Of a stretch of 64,000 bases of DNA, positions 50,288 through 60,293 are shown in pieces; the stretch's first letter is position 1, and each line of letters starts with the position of its first letter. The notes under the pieces are model-generated. The model did not search any database, was not told the DNA's origin, and worked only from the letters and a program-made list of their open reading frames with translations. The DNA comes from JABMQF01 sp964563755. Lineage in GTDB: Archaea > Nanobdellota > Nanobdellia > Woesearchaeales > UBA11576. Location of the stretch: NCBI GenBank assembly GCA_964563755.1, contig CAZLYC010000002.1:1-64000 (forward strand). The letters run 5' to 3'. Made by a program: the position numbers and the translations under genes.

Positions 50288-51922
50288 ATGGAAGAGCAAA
50301 TCGACGCGGAACTGAAGAGGAAATCTGAAGCTATTGCGCAAGGATTGGCTATGATGAGAAACGTAGTCTCGAACCTTGAGCAGGATTTCTCGAAGAGCCA
50401 GGAAGGAAAAGAGGCTGCGCTGATAGATTCCATTCTCAAGAAATATGTAGATAGTCCTGCGACTTTCCTAACAGAGTTCATATCAGGCAAGCATGGAGAG
50501 AGAAACCTGGATGTACTGATAGCTGAGCTTGAACATCCCAAGACAGAAGTTAAAGTCGACAAGAAACTGATTGGCATACTCAAGAGACTTTCAGATGACC
50601 TGAAGAGGCTGAGCATCCCATCGCAGAGCGAGCTTGTGAAGTATAACGAGCTGAAAAGAGATATCAGGTCACTCAGCACTTCATCAGATATACAGCAATT
50701 CAACAAGGGTTTCGACAGGATTGTGAATGATGTGCCTAAAGAGACTGAAACAGATGTCAACAGGATTCTTGCAGGAAAATCACCAGGTAGCATGCCTGCG
50801 ACGGTAAGATTGAGAAACTCCCGGGTCAACCTACTTGTGTGGGGATTTGTATATTCAAGGCTCTCATTGCCACCAGTTGCATTTGAAGGCGCTGCAGAAT
50901 TTGAGGAGATGATTGCCAAGAAGATGGATGTCAAGAGCGAAGTCCTGAGGAAAGAGTCAGGGCTTGTGAATGATAAGGAAGACGATGACTGGAACAACTG
51001 GAAAGAGTTCAGCAAGCAGCTGAAAAGCAAAGGCAATAGCCACATAATATGCAAGATACTGGAGAAGACAGGAGAGAGGGACAGCGCCAATGAACTGCTT
51101 ATCAAAGGAGTCGCAGGAGGACGTGAAGCTGTTCTAAGGGGAATAAAATCTCACATAGACCTGATGAGCAGCAGGGAAGAGATAGAGAAAACGGAAGTTG
51201 CTGCGAGGGCTGAACTCCTAAAGATATTATCATCATATACTGAAAGTCTTCAGAAATCGATTGAAGAACTCAGGGCAGGATTCTCACACAGCCTGAAGAA
51301 ACGCATTGAAGAGCTGGAAAAATCTCATTCGAAATCTCTTGCAGATGCTGAAGGCATGAAGGATAATCTTGAGTCTTTGAACAAGAATGTGCTTCTGGCA
51401 TCAGAACTCGGAATTGAAGACACGAAGAGGATGGAAGCTGTAGATAGATCTGAGAACGAGCTCATGAAGAGAGCCCTCGACATTGCAAAAGTCGCTAGAG
51501 CAAGGGTCATACTGAACAAATTCGAGATTGGAATCGTTGATGAGATTCATCTCAAGACTGATTTTGAAGGATTGATTAACTCAGGTCTTGCGGGCTTTGC
51601 CTCAGAAGCTATATCGCGCATGAAAAACATGCACGAGAAGAGAGCTTCAGGAGAGATGAATGACGAGCAGTATTCGCAATCACTGAAGAACATGGACGCG
51701 TTCATAGCGAAGCTCATGGCTCAGCTTGACCAGGTCTGCAATGAGCTTAACAAGCTCGCGGAGAGGAAAGTCAAGATAGCAGAAGAGCATGATGAGCTAA
51801 AGGCCCGTGCGCTTGAGGATTTTGACAAGACATACGCTGCTGCAGAAGACAGCGTGAACAGGATGAGGAAATCCGGCTACTCTCTACATGATACTGAAAC
51901 GAAAAGAGGTGAGTATCAGTAG
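50288..51922 (+). CDS. Cytoplasmic coiled-coil protein of the envelope operon
   Basis: 544 residues from the ATG at 50288 (GAGG 8–11 bases upstream); an ATG eight codons earlier overlaps the previous stop. No signal or membrane helix. It is mostly helical with long heptad regions (about 300–400, LQKSIEELRAG, LKKRIEELEKSHSKSL; and 440–540). A more globular part at 150–230 contains the only Cys and Trp (KLMDVKSEVLRKES-like, DDDWNNWKEFS). Expected in the cytoplasm, bundled with the coiled-coil tails of its operon partners. Confidence 0.8.
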   Translation: MEEQIDAELKRKSEAIAQGLAMMRNVVSNLEQDFSKSQEGKEAALIDSILKKYVDSPATFLTEFISGKHGERNLDVLIAELEHPKTEVKVDKKLIGILKRLSDDLKRLSIPSQSELVKYNELKRDIRSLSTSSDIQQFNKGFDRIVNDVPKETETDVNRILAGKSPGSMPATVRLRNSRVNLLVWGFVYSRLSLPPVAFEGAAEFEEMIAKKMDVKSEVLRKESGLVNDKEDDDWNNWKEFSKQLKSKGNSHIICKILEKTGERDSANELLIKGVAGGREAVLRGIKSHIDLMSSREEIEKTEVAARAELLKILSSYTESLQKSIEELRAGFSHSLKKRIEELEKSHSKSLADAEGMKDNLESLNKNVLLASELGIEDTKRMEAVDRSENELMKRALDIAKVARARVILNKFEIGIVDEIHLKTDFEGLINSGLAGFASEAISRMKNMHEKRASGEMNDEQYSQSLKNMDAFIAKLMAQLDQVCNELNKLAERKVKIAEEHDELKARALEDFDKTYAAAEDSVNRMRKSGYSLHDTETKRGEYQ

Positions 51923-51945
51923 ATATTAGATACTGCAAAACCAAC

Positions 51946-54708
51946 ATGATACCTGAAGAACATAAGAATGGACGTGAAAACACGCGTAAGTTCTTCATAG
52001 CAGGAGCCATGCTGTTATTCGCAGTATTGATATTCTCGCACGACGCGAATGCTTTGGCCTTAGCAGATAACATAGGGGGCTACTTCAATAATTACGCATC
52101 TAATGATGCTCCGCAATTCCTAGACGTGATGCTTTTCTCAATCATATTCTTCGCAGTATGCTATATTGGATTCAACACAGCATTCAAGGATGCGAAGAAC
52201 GCGAACATAGTATTGGCCCTCGCTGTAGGACTGACACTATCTATAGCATTAGTATATGGCGGTAATTTCACAGTAAAGAAAGCCCTGCCGTTTGCGACAG
52301 TCCTTCTATTTATCGTACTCATGCTTCTGATGTACTCGTTACTTAGGAAGTTCATGTTCACAAAAGACACAGTAGGAAGTAAGATTCTGACGTTCTTGTT
52401 TGCATTGCTAATCACTCTTGCTATTGCAACTATGGCTTTGGATATGCTCTGCTCAGGAAACAAGTGCGAAAACAATGCGTTCACGCGTAAGCTGTTCGGT
52501 TCAGAGTCGATATTCGGCAAAGGATTCGGTAGCATAGACAGCGTTTTAGGTACGACAGGAAGCATCCCTCCGACTGCTGAAGATAAGAAACGTATCAAGT
52601 TCTGCGGCAATGGTATATTGGAGACTGAAGCAGGAGAGGTGTGTGACAATAGCGCAGAACCATACGGATGCGAAGCTGGGTGGTTCAAGTTAGATCAGCT
52701 GTGTGATAATTGCCAACGTTGTGCTGACCAGACATGGGGAGGCGCTGCAATCGACAATTGGCCTCTGATGTTCCTAGGAATTCCTGCATTGATAGCGATT
52801 TGTGCCATGTTGATAAAGAAAAGAAAAACAATTAAGGAATCGACAAAGAACTTGCTTACAAGGAAGATATTCAAGAAGAAGGCGCTGAAAAGCCTGGCCG
52901 AGCTGCTTAGCTCAGCAAAACAGGAAGAGACGAGCATATTGCATAATTTCAGGATACTTCATCAGAACATAGAGAGCGAGAAAGGGACTTTCGATGAGTT
53001 CAGGCGAAGCATAGATGCGATAACAAAAGAAGTCAAGGAGACTATCGGCGCAGAGATTGACTTTGTATCTACAACAGCGAACAAGGATGAGATAAAAGGC
53101 CATGTCACGAACCTGATACACATGAACCATCTTGAGAAAGCTCTTGTAGTGGAGAATATACTCCCTCACATAATAAGTCAGCTTGAGAAGATGAAGGCAG
53201 TTCCTGAAGAGCTCCGCAAGGAGATTGACGAGCTTGAGAATGTGCATGAACATTTCCAGGAACACAAAGACATACTTGATACATTCAAGCAGCACAACTT
53301 CAGCGAGAGGAATGTCATAGCGAACATAATAATTAGAATAGAGGACAACAAGTCAAAATTCAACCAGATGGGTGCCTGCTGCAGCAGCATGATTTCTATG
53401 CTTGACACCATGAACAAGGAAATCCTTGCCATAACAGGACGTGAAGTCACTGATTATGACGCGTTGCTCAGGTACATCAAAGAAATAAAGGATGGAGCGC
53501 TGAAGCTCAGCAGCGTATTCCTAAAGAAAGTCAACCTTCTCCACTATCTTGTCAACAGGTTAAAAGAAGTGAAGGATTTCGTGACACAGCTGCACGAGAA
53601 AGAGAGAGCGCACACACTGGACCTTCTGAATCAGGCAGAGACTATGCTTAACCAACGCAGGCCGGAGAGCGCGATTTACTTTGCTGCACACGTCGTGGCA
53701 AATGCTGATGCTCTCGAGAACAAGGAATTGGCACCTGATCAGATGAATGCTCTTAATGACATGTCAAACAAAGCCAAGGCCATAATCAACAAGACACTTC
53801 CAAACCTGTTCAAGAGTCTTCTTCCTAAGATACAGTCTGCTCTAGATAAGAAAGAGATAGACCAGGTCATCAGGTTCACTGAGAACGCAGAGCGTCTCAA
53901 ATTTATCAAGGAGAAACTGGATTCGGAATCGAAAGCAGCGGCTGACCGCTACATTGGATTGATGGAGAGGCTGAGAACTATTTGTGAACGCCTCAATAAA
54001 GATGAAGTTGTCGAGGAGATATATTATCATGAGATAGGCCTGGAAATCCCCTCATTCCGAAAGGACGAAGAGCTTGTGGACGTGGATGATATGATAGAGC
54101 AGGCAGAAGAGCTCGACAGGAAAGGAAACCGGAAGGGAGCGCTGAGCATCCTTGGGAAAGCGAGGTCTTACGCTGCAAAGCACGATGCTCAGGATGTGAA
54201 AGAGAGGATTGACAGCATAATCAGGGAAATGAGGAAGAATGAAAGCGAAGAAGAGAACGATGAGACTGAAACTGTGAGCAAAAGCGCAGTACCTGTTCTG
54301 AAATCTAAGATAGATGTCCCCTGGCTTCTCCAGGAAGGAAAGATGAAAGATATCATCATGCTGATACCTATCAAGGATGATGAGAGCAAGGAAGCTAAGA
54401 GGAATAAAGAGAGGCTGGATGAACTCAGCAATAATACCATCGAGATAATAAAGAATGCTATAGAGTACCAACGCAAGAACGGCCTACCTATAGAAGGTAC
54501 CAAGCAGAAATTCATAGAGCTGATAGAAAACAGGGAAGAAGAACTGCAAGGTATACGCGATTCTATAAAAGATTACAGACAGATCATGATAAAGATAATC
54601 AATGAAAAGATGACTCCATCCACTGATAATGATAAACTAGTATTCAGGGTAATGCTGATGCAGGACTTGCTCCTTAAATTGAAGAATTTAATAGAGAATG
54701 TGAAATAA
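51946..54708 (+). CDS. Large membrane/coiled-coil protein with Cys-rich ectodomain
   Basis: 920 residues. The N-terminal membrane module (about 18–175, five helices) includes DVMLFSIIFFAVCYIGF. An outside Cys-rich module (about 205–262) contains FCGNGILETEAGEVCDN and CDNCQRC, a CGNG-x-E-x-GE-x-CD repeat unit known from surface proteins. A further helix (about 268–288, LMFLGIPALIAICAML) leads to a 620-residue cytoplasmic coiled coil (300–920). The membrane module aligns with that of the 60294 protein: DxxLF, FFAxCYxG, and a helix pair ending MDMLC versus THMIC. A ribosome binding site is not obvious. Confidence 0.82.
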   Translation: MIPEEHKNGRENTRKFFIAGAMLLFAVLIFSHDANALALADNIGGYFNNYASNDAPQFLDVMLFSIIFFAVCYIGFNTAFKDAKNANIVLALAVGLTLSIALVYGGNFTVKKALPFATVLLFIVLMLLMYSLLRKFMFTKDTVGSKILTFLFALLITLAIATMALDMLCSGNKCENNAFTRKLFGSESIFGKGFGSIDSVLGTTGSIPPTAEDKKRIKFCGNGILETEAGEVCDNSAEPYGCEAGWFKLDQLCDNCQRCADQTWGGAAIDNWPLMFLGIPALIAICAMLIKKRKTIKESTKNLLTRKIFKKKALKSLAELLSSAKQEETSILHNFRILHQNIESEKGTFDEFRRSIDAITKEVKETIGAEIDFVSTTANKDEIKGHVTNLIHMNHLEKALVVENILPHIISQLEKMKAVPEELRKEIDELENVHEHFQEHKDILDTFKQHNFSERNVIANIIIRIEDNKSKFNQMGACCSSMISMLDTMNKEILAITGREVTDYDALLRYIKEIKDGALKLSSVFLKKVNLLHYLVNRLKEVKDFVTQLHEKERAHTLDLLNQAETMLNQRRPESAIYFAAHVVANADALENKELAPDQMNALNDMSNKAKAIINKTLPNLFKSLLPKIQSALDKKEIDQVIRFTENAERLKFIKEKLDSESKAAADRYIGLMERLRTICERLNKDEVVEEIYYHEIGLEIPSFRKDEELVDVDDMIEQAEELDRKGNRKGALSILGKARSYAAKHDAQDVKERIDSIIREMRKNESEEENDETETVSKSAVPVLKSKIDVPWLLQEGKMKDIIMLIPIKDDESKEAKRNKERLDELSNNTIEIIKNAIEYQRKNGLPIEGTKQKFIELIENREEELQGIRDSIKDYRQIMIKIINEKMTPSTDNDKLVFRVMLMQDLLLKLKNLIENVK

Positions 54709-54724
54709 AAATCTACATAAAAAA

Positions 54725-57700
54725 ATGGCACCGATAATGCGAAGCCTGAAAGGGATGTTTGGAAAGAAGGATGCTGAAAAAGCGGCAGATAGTGAAACCT
54801 CTCTTTTCGAAATGATAACAGCTCAGGCTGCAGAGTCGATAGACATCGTAAAGAAAGAGGCAGAAGAGGAGAACAAGGTTGAAGAGGCGTCAAAGAAGGC
54901 AGTATCTGCTGTTTCCATGATTACGGATAAAGACCGCAGGCAGCAGACTGTTGGAGATGAACTCAGGTTGGTCGCAACTGCACGCCAGGAAGCGCAGAAA
55001 AGGCTTGACGAGCTGAATTCAGAGCTTTCGAGCAGCAGGAAACTGGTCTCGACATTGATGAGAAGCCTTGAGAAAGAGCATTCAGGAGTGGAAGAGGAGA
55101 TAAGGACAATAACAGAAAGGAAGGAACACCTTCAGACATTCCTTCAGGACGTGTCAAAAAACATAACGCTTTATGAACAGGTCTTTCAAGGCAGAGAGAA
55201 GGATGAGCACATCAGTAACCTGAAAAAGATAGGGAAGAAGATAGAGACAGCAAGGAATGATAACATCGACGCAGTTGTCCTTTCTGAGCTTGTAAGGATT
55301 GAAAAGTATTGCGTGCAGCTCGAAAGGCTGAGCAGGATGATAGAGTCATTAGTGGATGATCTCAGGAAGCCGTCCTCTTTTGAATTCAGCGGTTCTGATT
55401 ACAAAGAGATGATGCGCCGTTTGGATACTATGCAGGAGAGCATAAACCAAAAACTCACCCCCGCTATCCAGGCGCACAAGACAATAGTGAAGGAGATATT
55501 CACGAAACTTGCCAAGCTGGACAGTATGAACAGGATCTTCAAACAGAGAGAGCTCGACGCCGCAAACCTGGAAAGGACAGTGAGCGTAGAAGAGTCCCAG
55601 GCAAGGTCAGCGAATGCTGAAAGAAAGATAGCTGAACTTGAGAAGAGACTTGTGGAATCATCTGCAGAGAACAGCACACTAAAAGAGAATGTATCACGGA
55701 TGGAATCTGAGCTCGGTGACGTGAAAGAACGATTTTCTGATATGGCCTCTGAATTCAAGCATGCTAAAGAGGCAGCGAAAAAGAGCGAAGAGGAGAAGGC
55801 CAAGCTGGATTCATTGCTCAGTAAACTGAGGACAGAAGAGATAGGAAGCACTTCAAAGCTGCAGGAATTATTGGCTGAGAGGGAGAAATATGCGCATTCA
55901 TGCGAAGAGCGCGCGAAATCCGCAGAGCACGAGCTTAAATCAATGCAGGAAAGAATCAATGCCCTCGAAAGAGAAAAAAACCAGCTCGGGATGACCATTG
56001 CTGCGATGGAATCAGGCATAAAGCTGACAGATGAATCGTTCAAGGCATTGAACGCTGATAAGAAACGACTTGAAGAAGAGCTCAGCAAGAAAGCCTCTGG
56101 CGAAAAGTCAGCGATGTCAAAAGAACAGCAGGATATGTTGACGCTTCTTTCTGAAGAGCTAGATAACACGAGGAAGAAGATGCAGGAGATGCTTGCAGAG
56201 AAGCACCGCCTACAGGATGAGCTGATGGTGGCAAAGAGCAGGCTGTCAGAATCAAAAGAGGAGCTTGAAAGTTTTTCACCGACTGTTTCAAGGCTTGAAG
56301 AGGAAAGGCAGCTCGCCGCTGAAGAGCTCGAGCACACAAAGAAGTTGCTTGATGAAATCAGCGAGAGCCAAAAAGGGATAATAAAAGAGCTGCATAGGCG
56401 AGTCAAGGAGCTGTCAGACAGGAATATTGAACTGGAAGATGCAATAGGTGACAGGGACAAGAAGATTCATGATCTAACTGTAGAAGTAGCAGAGTCAGAA
56501 AACGAGCTTGAGGGCATGTTCGAGTCATTCAGCCAGGTCTCGGCATCAAAAGAAGAGCTAAAAGGCATCTTGAACGTATATGCTGAAGGAAAGAAGAAGC
56601 TCGAAGCGCATCTTTCAGAACTGGAAAAGATGAACGAGTCGCTTGCTATTCAGCTCGCTGAAAAAGAGAAGGCAGCGACAGAGCTTGCTTCAAACCTAGA
56701 ATCACTAAAGGAGCTGCTGAACACAGAGAAGAAAGGTGCGATGGATGAGTTGCAAAGGCTTACCGAGAGGAACAAGGAGCTCAGCGAATTCCTTGAAGAG
56801 ATAAAACAAGACAACCAAGAGCTTCTTGCGAGGTTGAACAAGCTTAAGTCAGAGAGAGAAGCAGACCAGGAAGAGATGAGAAGGCTTCAGGATGGGATTA
56901 ATGAGAAGATTACGCTCATACGCAGGCTCACAGATAAGATAAAAGAGAATGAAGCGACCATATCTGATGTAAGACAGAAAGCAGAAGGGGCAGAATCCAG
57001 GATATCTGAGATAAATGACCTGCTTGAACAGACAGAAAGGGAGAGGGACAATGCTCATGCTGAACTGAAATCGATGGAGATGAGATATTCCAAGAATGTT
57101 GATGATGAAAGGTCAAAGGTAGACGAGCTCAGCGGAAGGATTGCTGAACTTGAACACATCCAGGTGCAGGTCGAGCAGGAGATGACCGGGCTGCAGGCAG
57201 CAATAAATGAGAGAGATGAAGAGATAAAATCCGCAAGGGCGGAAATCATGTTATCTAAAGGAGAAACTTCAAGGCTGCAGGCGATTGTTTCAGCCAGAAG
57301 TGAAGAGATTACCGAAGCGAAGGGCAGGTTAAGTGACGCTGCACGGCAGATTACAAAGCTATCTGGACTGATAACTGAAAGGGAAGAGGAGATAGTCAGC
57401 CTAAGGAATGAGATGGAAGTTTCTAAGACAGAAAAAACTTTGCTGAAAGAAAAGATATCTGCTAAGGAAGATGATATTCATAATGCGAAGAAAGAGATAA
57501 GCGCATTAGAGGCAGAACGATCAAATCTACAGGCGGCCATAGCAGGAAGGGAGAATGAGATAGATGATGCTAACGCGAGGATACAGAAGACTGAAGCAGA
57601 AAAGGCAAGGCTCGGAGAGGAGATTGCAGCGAAAGATTCAGAGATAAAAAGCAGCAGGGCTGAAGCAAGGAATCTTGAGATAGAGAAAAGGGCAGTCGAA

Positions 57701-60232
57701 GAGAGGAATGCGCTCCACCAGAAGACTGAAGAATACCTAAAGAAGGAATTGGAGAATGCCATGAAGCTCCGCGACATGAACAGGGAACTCGACGAGCATA
57801 ACAAAAGGCTCCTCCAGGACCTAAAAGAACTTAAGGCAGCATATGAAGCGGATAGAAGCAACCTGACACAGCAGATAGAGATAATGAAGGGTCAGGTAGC
57901 AAAACTCGCAGAGGAGAAGAAGGAATTCTTAGAAGAGGTTAACTCTCTCCACAATAAGATAATGCCACTGAGCATAGCCGCAAGCAAGAATCCGGAGCTG
58001 CGTGAAAAGCTTGCTGAGACAAAAGCATTGCTTGATGAGAAGAAAGCTGAGCTTGAAGACATCTCAAGAAGATTCACGATGAAGGAACAGCAGCAGAACG
58101 CGACCATGGAGACAGTCAACGCCCTTGAGCAGCAGATCAGGCACACAGCGGCACTGATTGACGCGCAGTTGCAGGATAACAAGGCGACCGAGGAAAGACG
58201 TATCAAATTCGAGAGGATGGTCAAGTTCAACGATCGTATCAGGGCTATTGCAGAAAAGATAGACTCTGCAAAGAGATGCTCTGAACCTGAAGAAGCTATA
58301 CAATTCATAGATGATGCTATTGAGATGGCGAATAATGAGAAGAAGAGAGTCGTCCTGTATAATAAGCAGGAGCAAAGAGAGTACAATACTGAACACGAGC
58401 TGAGCAGGCTCGACAACTGGATATGGCACGCCACAAGTCTCAGGGAGAATATAGATAAGGCCGCAGGAAGGAAAAACATCGATAAGCAGAAGTCACAGGT
58501 GATAAAGGCATCAGGCATAGGCATACTTGTCCCGACAAATTCTGAAAGCTTCAGCGAGATTGTGACTCAGTTCTACGATCCTTCAGGTACTTCGAGGGAG
58601 AACGTTAAATGGATAGTGCTTGATTACAACAAAGACAGATTCACATTCGGAAGGATCAGTAGACCAGGCTCAGAAGATGGATTCAAAGGAGAAAAATGCG
58701 ACGTCATATTCACTGCGCCGATAGGACCGGTCAGGCAGATAAGCAGGGAACATTTCCAGATAGTCACAACGCAGGAAGGCTATGATATAGATGCACTAAG
58801 CTCTACGCCCTTGGCTTTTGTGATTGAGCCAGGAGTATCATATGAGATTAAAGGCAAAGGAGGCGAGCAGTACAAGGTGACGCTTCCTGTATCAGGTGAC
58901 CAGATATCAGGCACAGGCATGAAGCTGTTCACCAGGAAGACATCATCTGGTGAGAAGACAATGATTTCTATTCCTAAGGGCATGAAGCTCGCTCTCAAGG
59001 ATGGCATGACATTCTTCATAGACCCTGACTTTGATTTCGGTTTCAGGTTCACGAGGATGCACATGTTTGACATACAGAGGCTCCAGAAGATAAAGTGGCA
59101 CAAGACTACAATTGAATATGCTGAGGCTGTCGGATATCTTGAGATTCCGATGCATGCAAGCGGCGCATTCACTGCATCTAAGGAGGATAAGACTTTCGGG
59201 AAGAGTGATAGGATACTGCTCAACAAGCACATAGTGACTATCGGCAGGTCGCCGGATAATGATGTCCGCGTCAGGGCATCTGAGAAATATTTCTCTCTTG
59301 TGAGAGAAGAGGTCGATGAGGATACTGGAGACGTGAGCAAGAACAGCTGCTTCAAGAGGATGGAAGAGTTGATAGCAGAAAAGCATGCGATAATAAGGAA
59401 GGAAGGCACCCACTATTTCATAAAGAGCGCGGGAAGGTTAGAGACTTTCGTGAATTATTCTCCGGTAGACAAGGATCAGGAGCTCAAAGCAGGTGATATA
59501 ATACATATCGGAGAGAATGAACCGATATTCTTCATATTCAGGACAGTCATAGCACAGGACGCATATGAAATGATTTGGGAGAAGTTCGGGGTCGTGTTTG
59601 AGTATGCGAATTTTGAATGTCCTCCTGTCAAGGCGCAAGTCGGCACATTGAATTTCCCATGGAATTTCAAGGTGATAATAGAAGACAAGGAACACAAGCT
59701 TTCTTACTCTGATGAGAGAAGGATAACTCTGAACAAGTATGTGACAACAATAGGAAGGACAGAAGATAACACTATTACAGTTAGCAAATGTGATTCAAGG
59801 ATTGTCGATTCGCAAGGTCATGGCTGCATGGAAAATCTCACCGACAGGATGATAGCGATCACGCGTGAATTCGGCCAGGTATACACGATAAGGTTGCTCG
59901 ACAAGAAAGCGAAGGCGAGGCTGATACATAGCAGGGACGGTATGCTTAAGGCAGAGGAACTGAAGTTCGCAGAGAAAGAGGACTCGAGATTCGTGCTTGA
60001 CAGTTACGACGCGATTGAGATTCTCGGAAATAATAATACATTCATGATTTTTGCTATTAATGAGACAGGTGTTGCTGAGAAAGACATGTGGATCAATGCG
60101 AGACTAGAAATAGAGCATGCAAAGAGATATGAGACAGTGGATGACCTGAGAGGCAGGCTCTCAGGTGAGAGACGACACTCGTTGGTAGGCAGGATAACCA
60201 AGAAGGCAAGCCAGTTTTTTGGCGTGCTTTAA
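54725..60232 (+). CDS. Giant coiled-coil protein with three FHA-like domains
   Basis: 1835 residues, no membrane segment. Residues about 50–1250 are nearly continuous coiled coil (SMC/myosin-like composition, rich in E, K, L, S). The C-terminal third holds three FHA-like beta domains. FHA1 (about 1300–1415) has FGRIS and the phosphothreonine-binding SREHFQIV. FHA2 (about 1500–1615) has TIGRSPDNDV and EKHAIIRKEG. FHA3 (about 1670–1790) has TIGRTEDNTITV. FHA domains bind phosphothreonine, so this protein should link a filamentous scaffold to kinase signalling. It is probably cytoplasmic, under the membrane proteins of its operon. Confidence 0.85.
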   Translation: MAPIMRSLKGMFGKKDAEKAADSETSLFEMITAQAAESIDIVKKEAEEENKVEEASKKAVSAVSMITDKDRRQQTVGDELRLVATARQEAQKRLDELNSELSSSRKLVSTLMRSLEKEHSGVEEEIRTITERKEHLQTFLQDVSKNITLYEQVFQGREKDEHISNLKKIGKKIETARNDNIDAVVLSELVRIEKYCVQLERLSRMIESLVDDLRKPSSFEFSGSDYKEMMRRLDTMQESINQKLTPAIQAHKTIVKEIFTKLAKLDSMNRIFKQRELDAANLERTVSVEESQARSANAERKIAELEKRLVESSAENSTLKENVSRMESELGDVKERFSDMASEFKHAKEAAKKSEEEKAKLDSLLSKLRTEEIGSTSKLQELLAEREKYAHSCEERAKSAEHELKSMQERINALEREKNQLGMTIAAMESGIKLTDESFKALNADKKRLEEELSKKASGEKSAMSKEQQDMLTLLSEELDNTRKKMQEMLAEKHRLQDELMVAKSRLSESKEELESFSPTVSRLEEERQLAAEELEHTKKLLDEISESQKGIIKELHRRVKELSDRNIELEDAIGDRDKKIHDLTVEVAESENELEGMFESFSQVSASKEELKGILNVYAEGKKKLEAHLSELEKMNESLAIQLAEKEKAATELASNLESLKELLNTEKKGAMDELQRLTERNKELSEFLEEIKQDNQELLARLNKLKSEREADQEEMRRLQDGINEKITLIRRLTDKIKENEATISDVRQKAEGAESRISEINDLLEQTERERDNAHAELKSMEMRYSKNVDDERSKVDELSGRIAELEHIQVQVEQEMTGLQAAINERDEEIKSARAEIMLSKGETSRLQAIVSARSEEITEAKGRLSDAARQITKLSGLITEREEEIVSLRNEMEVSKTEKTLLKEKISAKEDDIHNAKKEISALEAERSNLQAAIAGRENEIDDANARIQKTEAEKARLGEEIAAKDSEIKSSRAEARNLEIEKRAVEERNALHQKTEEYLKKELENAMKLRDMNRELDEHNKRLLQDLKELKAAYEADRSNLTQQIEIMKGQVAKLAEEKKEFLEEVNSLHNKIMPLSIAASKNPELREKLAETKALLDEKKAELEDISRRFTMKEQQQNATMETVNALEQQIRHTAALIDAQLQDNKATEERRIKFERMVKFNDRIRAIAEKIDSAKRCSEPEEAIQFIDDAIEMANNEKKRVVLYNKQEQREYNTEHELSRLDNWIWHATSLRENIDKAAGRKNIDKQKSQVIKASGIGILVPTNSESFSEIVTQFYDPSGTSRENVKWIVLDYNKDRFTFGRISRPGSEDGFKGEKCDVIFTAPIGPVRQISREHFQIVTTQEGYDIDALSSTPLAFVIEPGVSYEIKGKGGEQYKVTLPVSGDQISGTGMKLFTRKTSSGEKTMISIPKGMKLALKDGMTFFIDPDFDFGFRFTRMHMFDIQRLQKIKWHKTTIEYAEAVGYLEIPMHASGAFTASKEDKTFGKSDRILLNKHIVTIGRSPDNDVRVRASEKYFSLVREEVDEDTGDVSKNSCFKRMEELIAEKHAIIRKEGTHYFIKSAGRLETFVNYSPVDKDQELKAGDIIHIGENEPIFFIFRTVIAQDAYEMIWEKFGVVFEYANFECPPVKAQVGTLNFPWNFKVIIEDKEHKLSYSDERRITLNKYVTTIGRTEDNTITVSKCDSRIVDSQGHGCMENLTDRMIAITREFGQVYTIRLLDKKAKARLIHSRDGMLKAEELKFAEKEDSRFVLDSYDAIEILGNNNTFMIFAINETGVAEKDMWINARLEIEHAKRYETVDDLRGRLSGERRHSLVGRITKKASQFFGVL

Positions 60233-60293
60233 TCAAAATCAAGCAAAACAATTATAAATCAAAAAAGGTTAAAAAACACAAAAGAGGATATCA

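Noticed and set aside
55399..56460. 353-residue open frame on the minus strand inside the giant coiled-coil gene
   Set aside because: Ser/Phe/Leu-rich sequence that is the expected antisense image of Glu/Lys/Ala-rich coiled coil; no ribosome binding site or motif.
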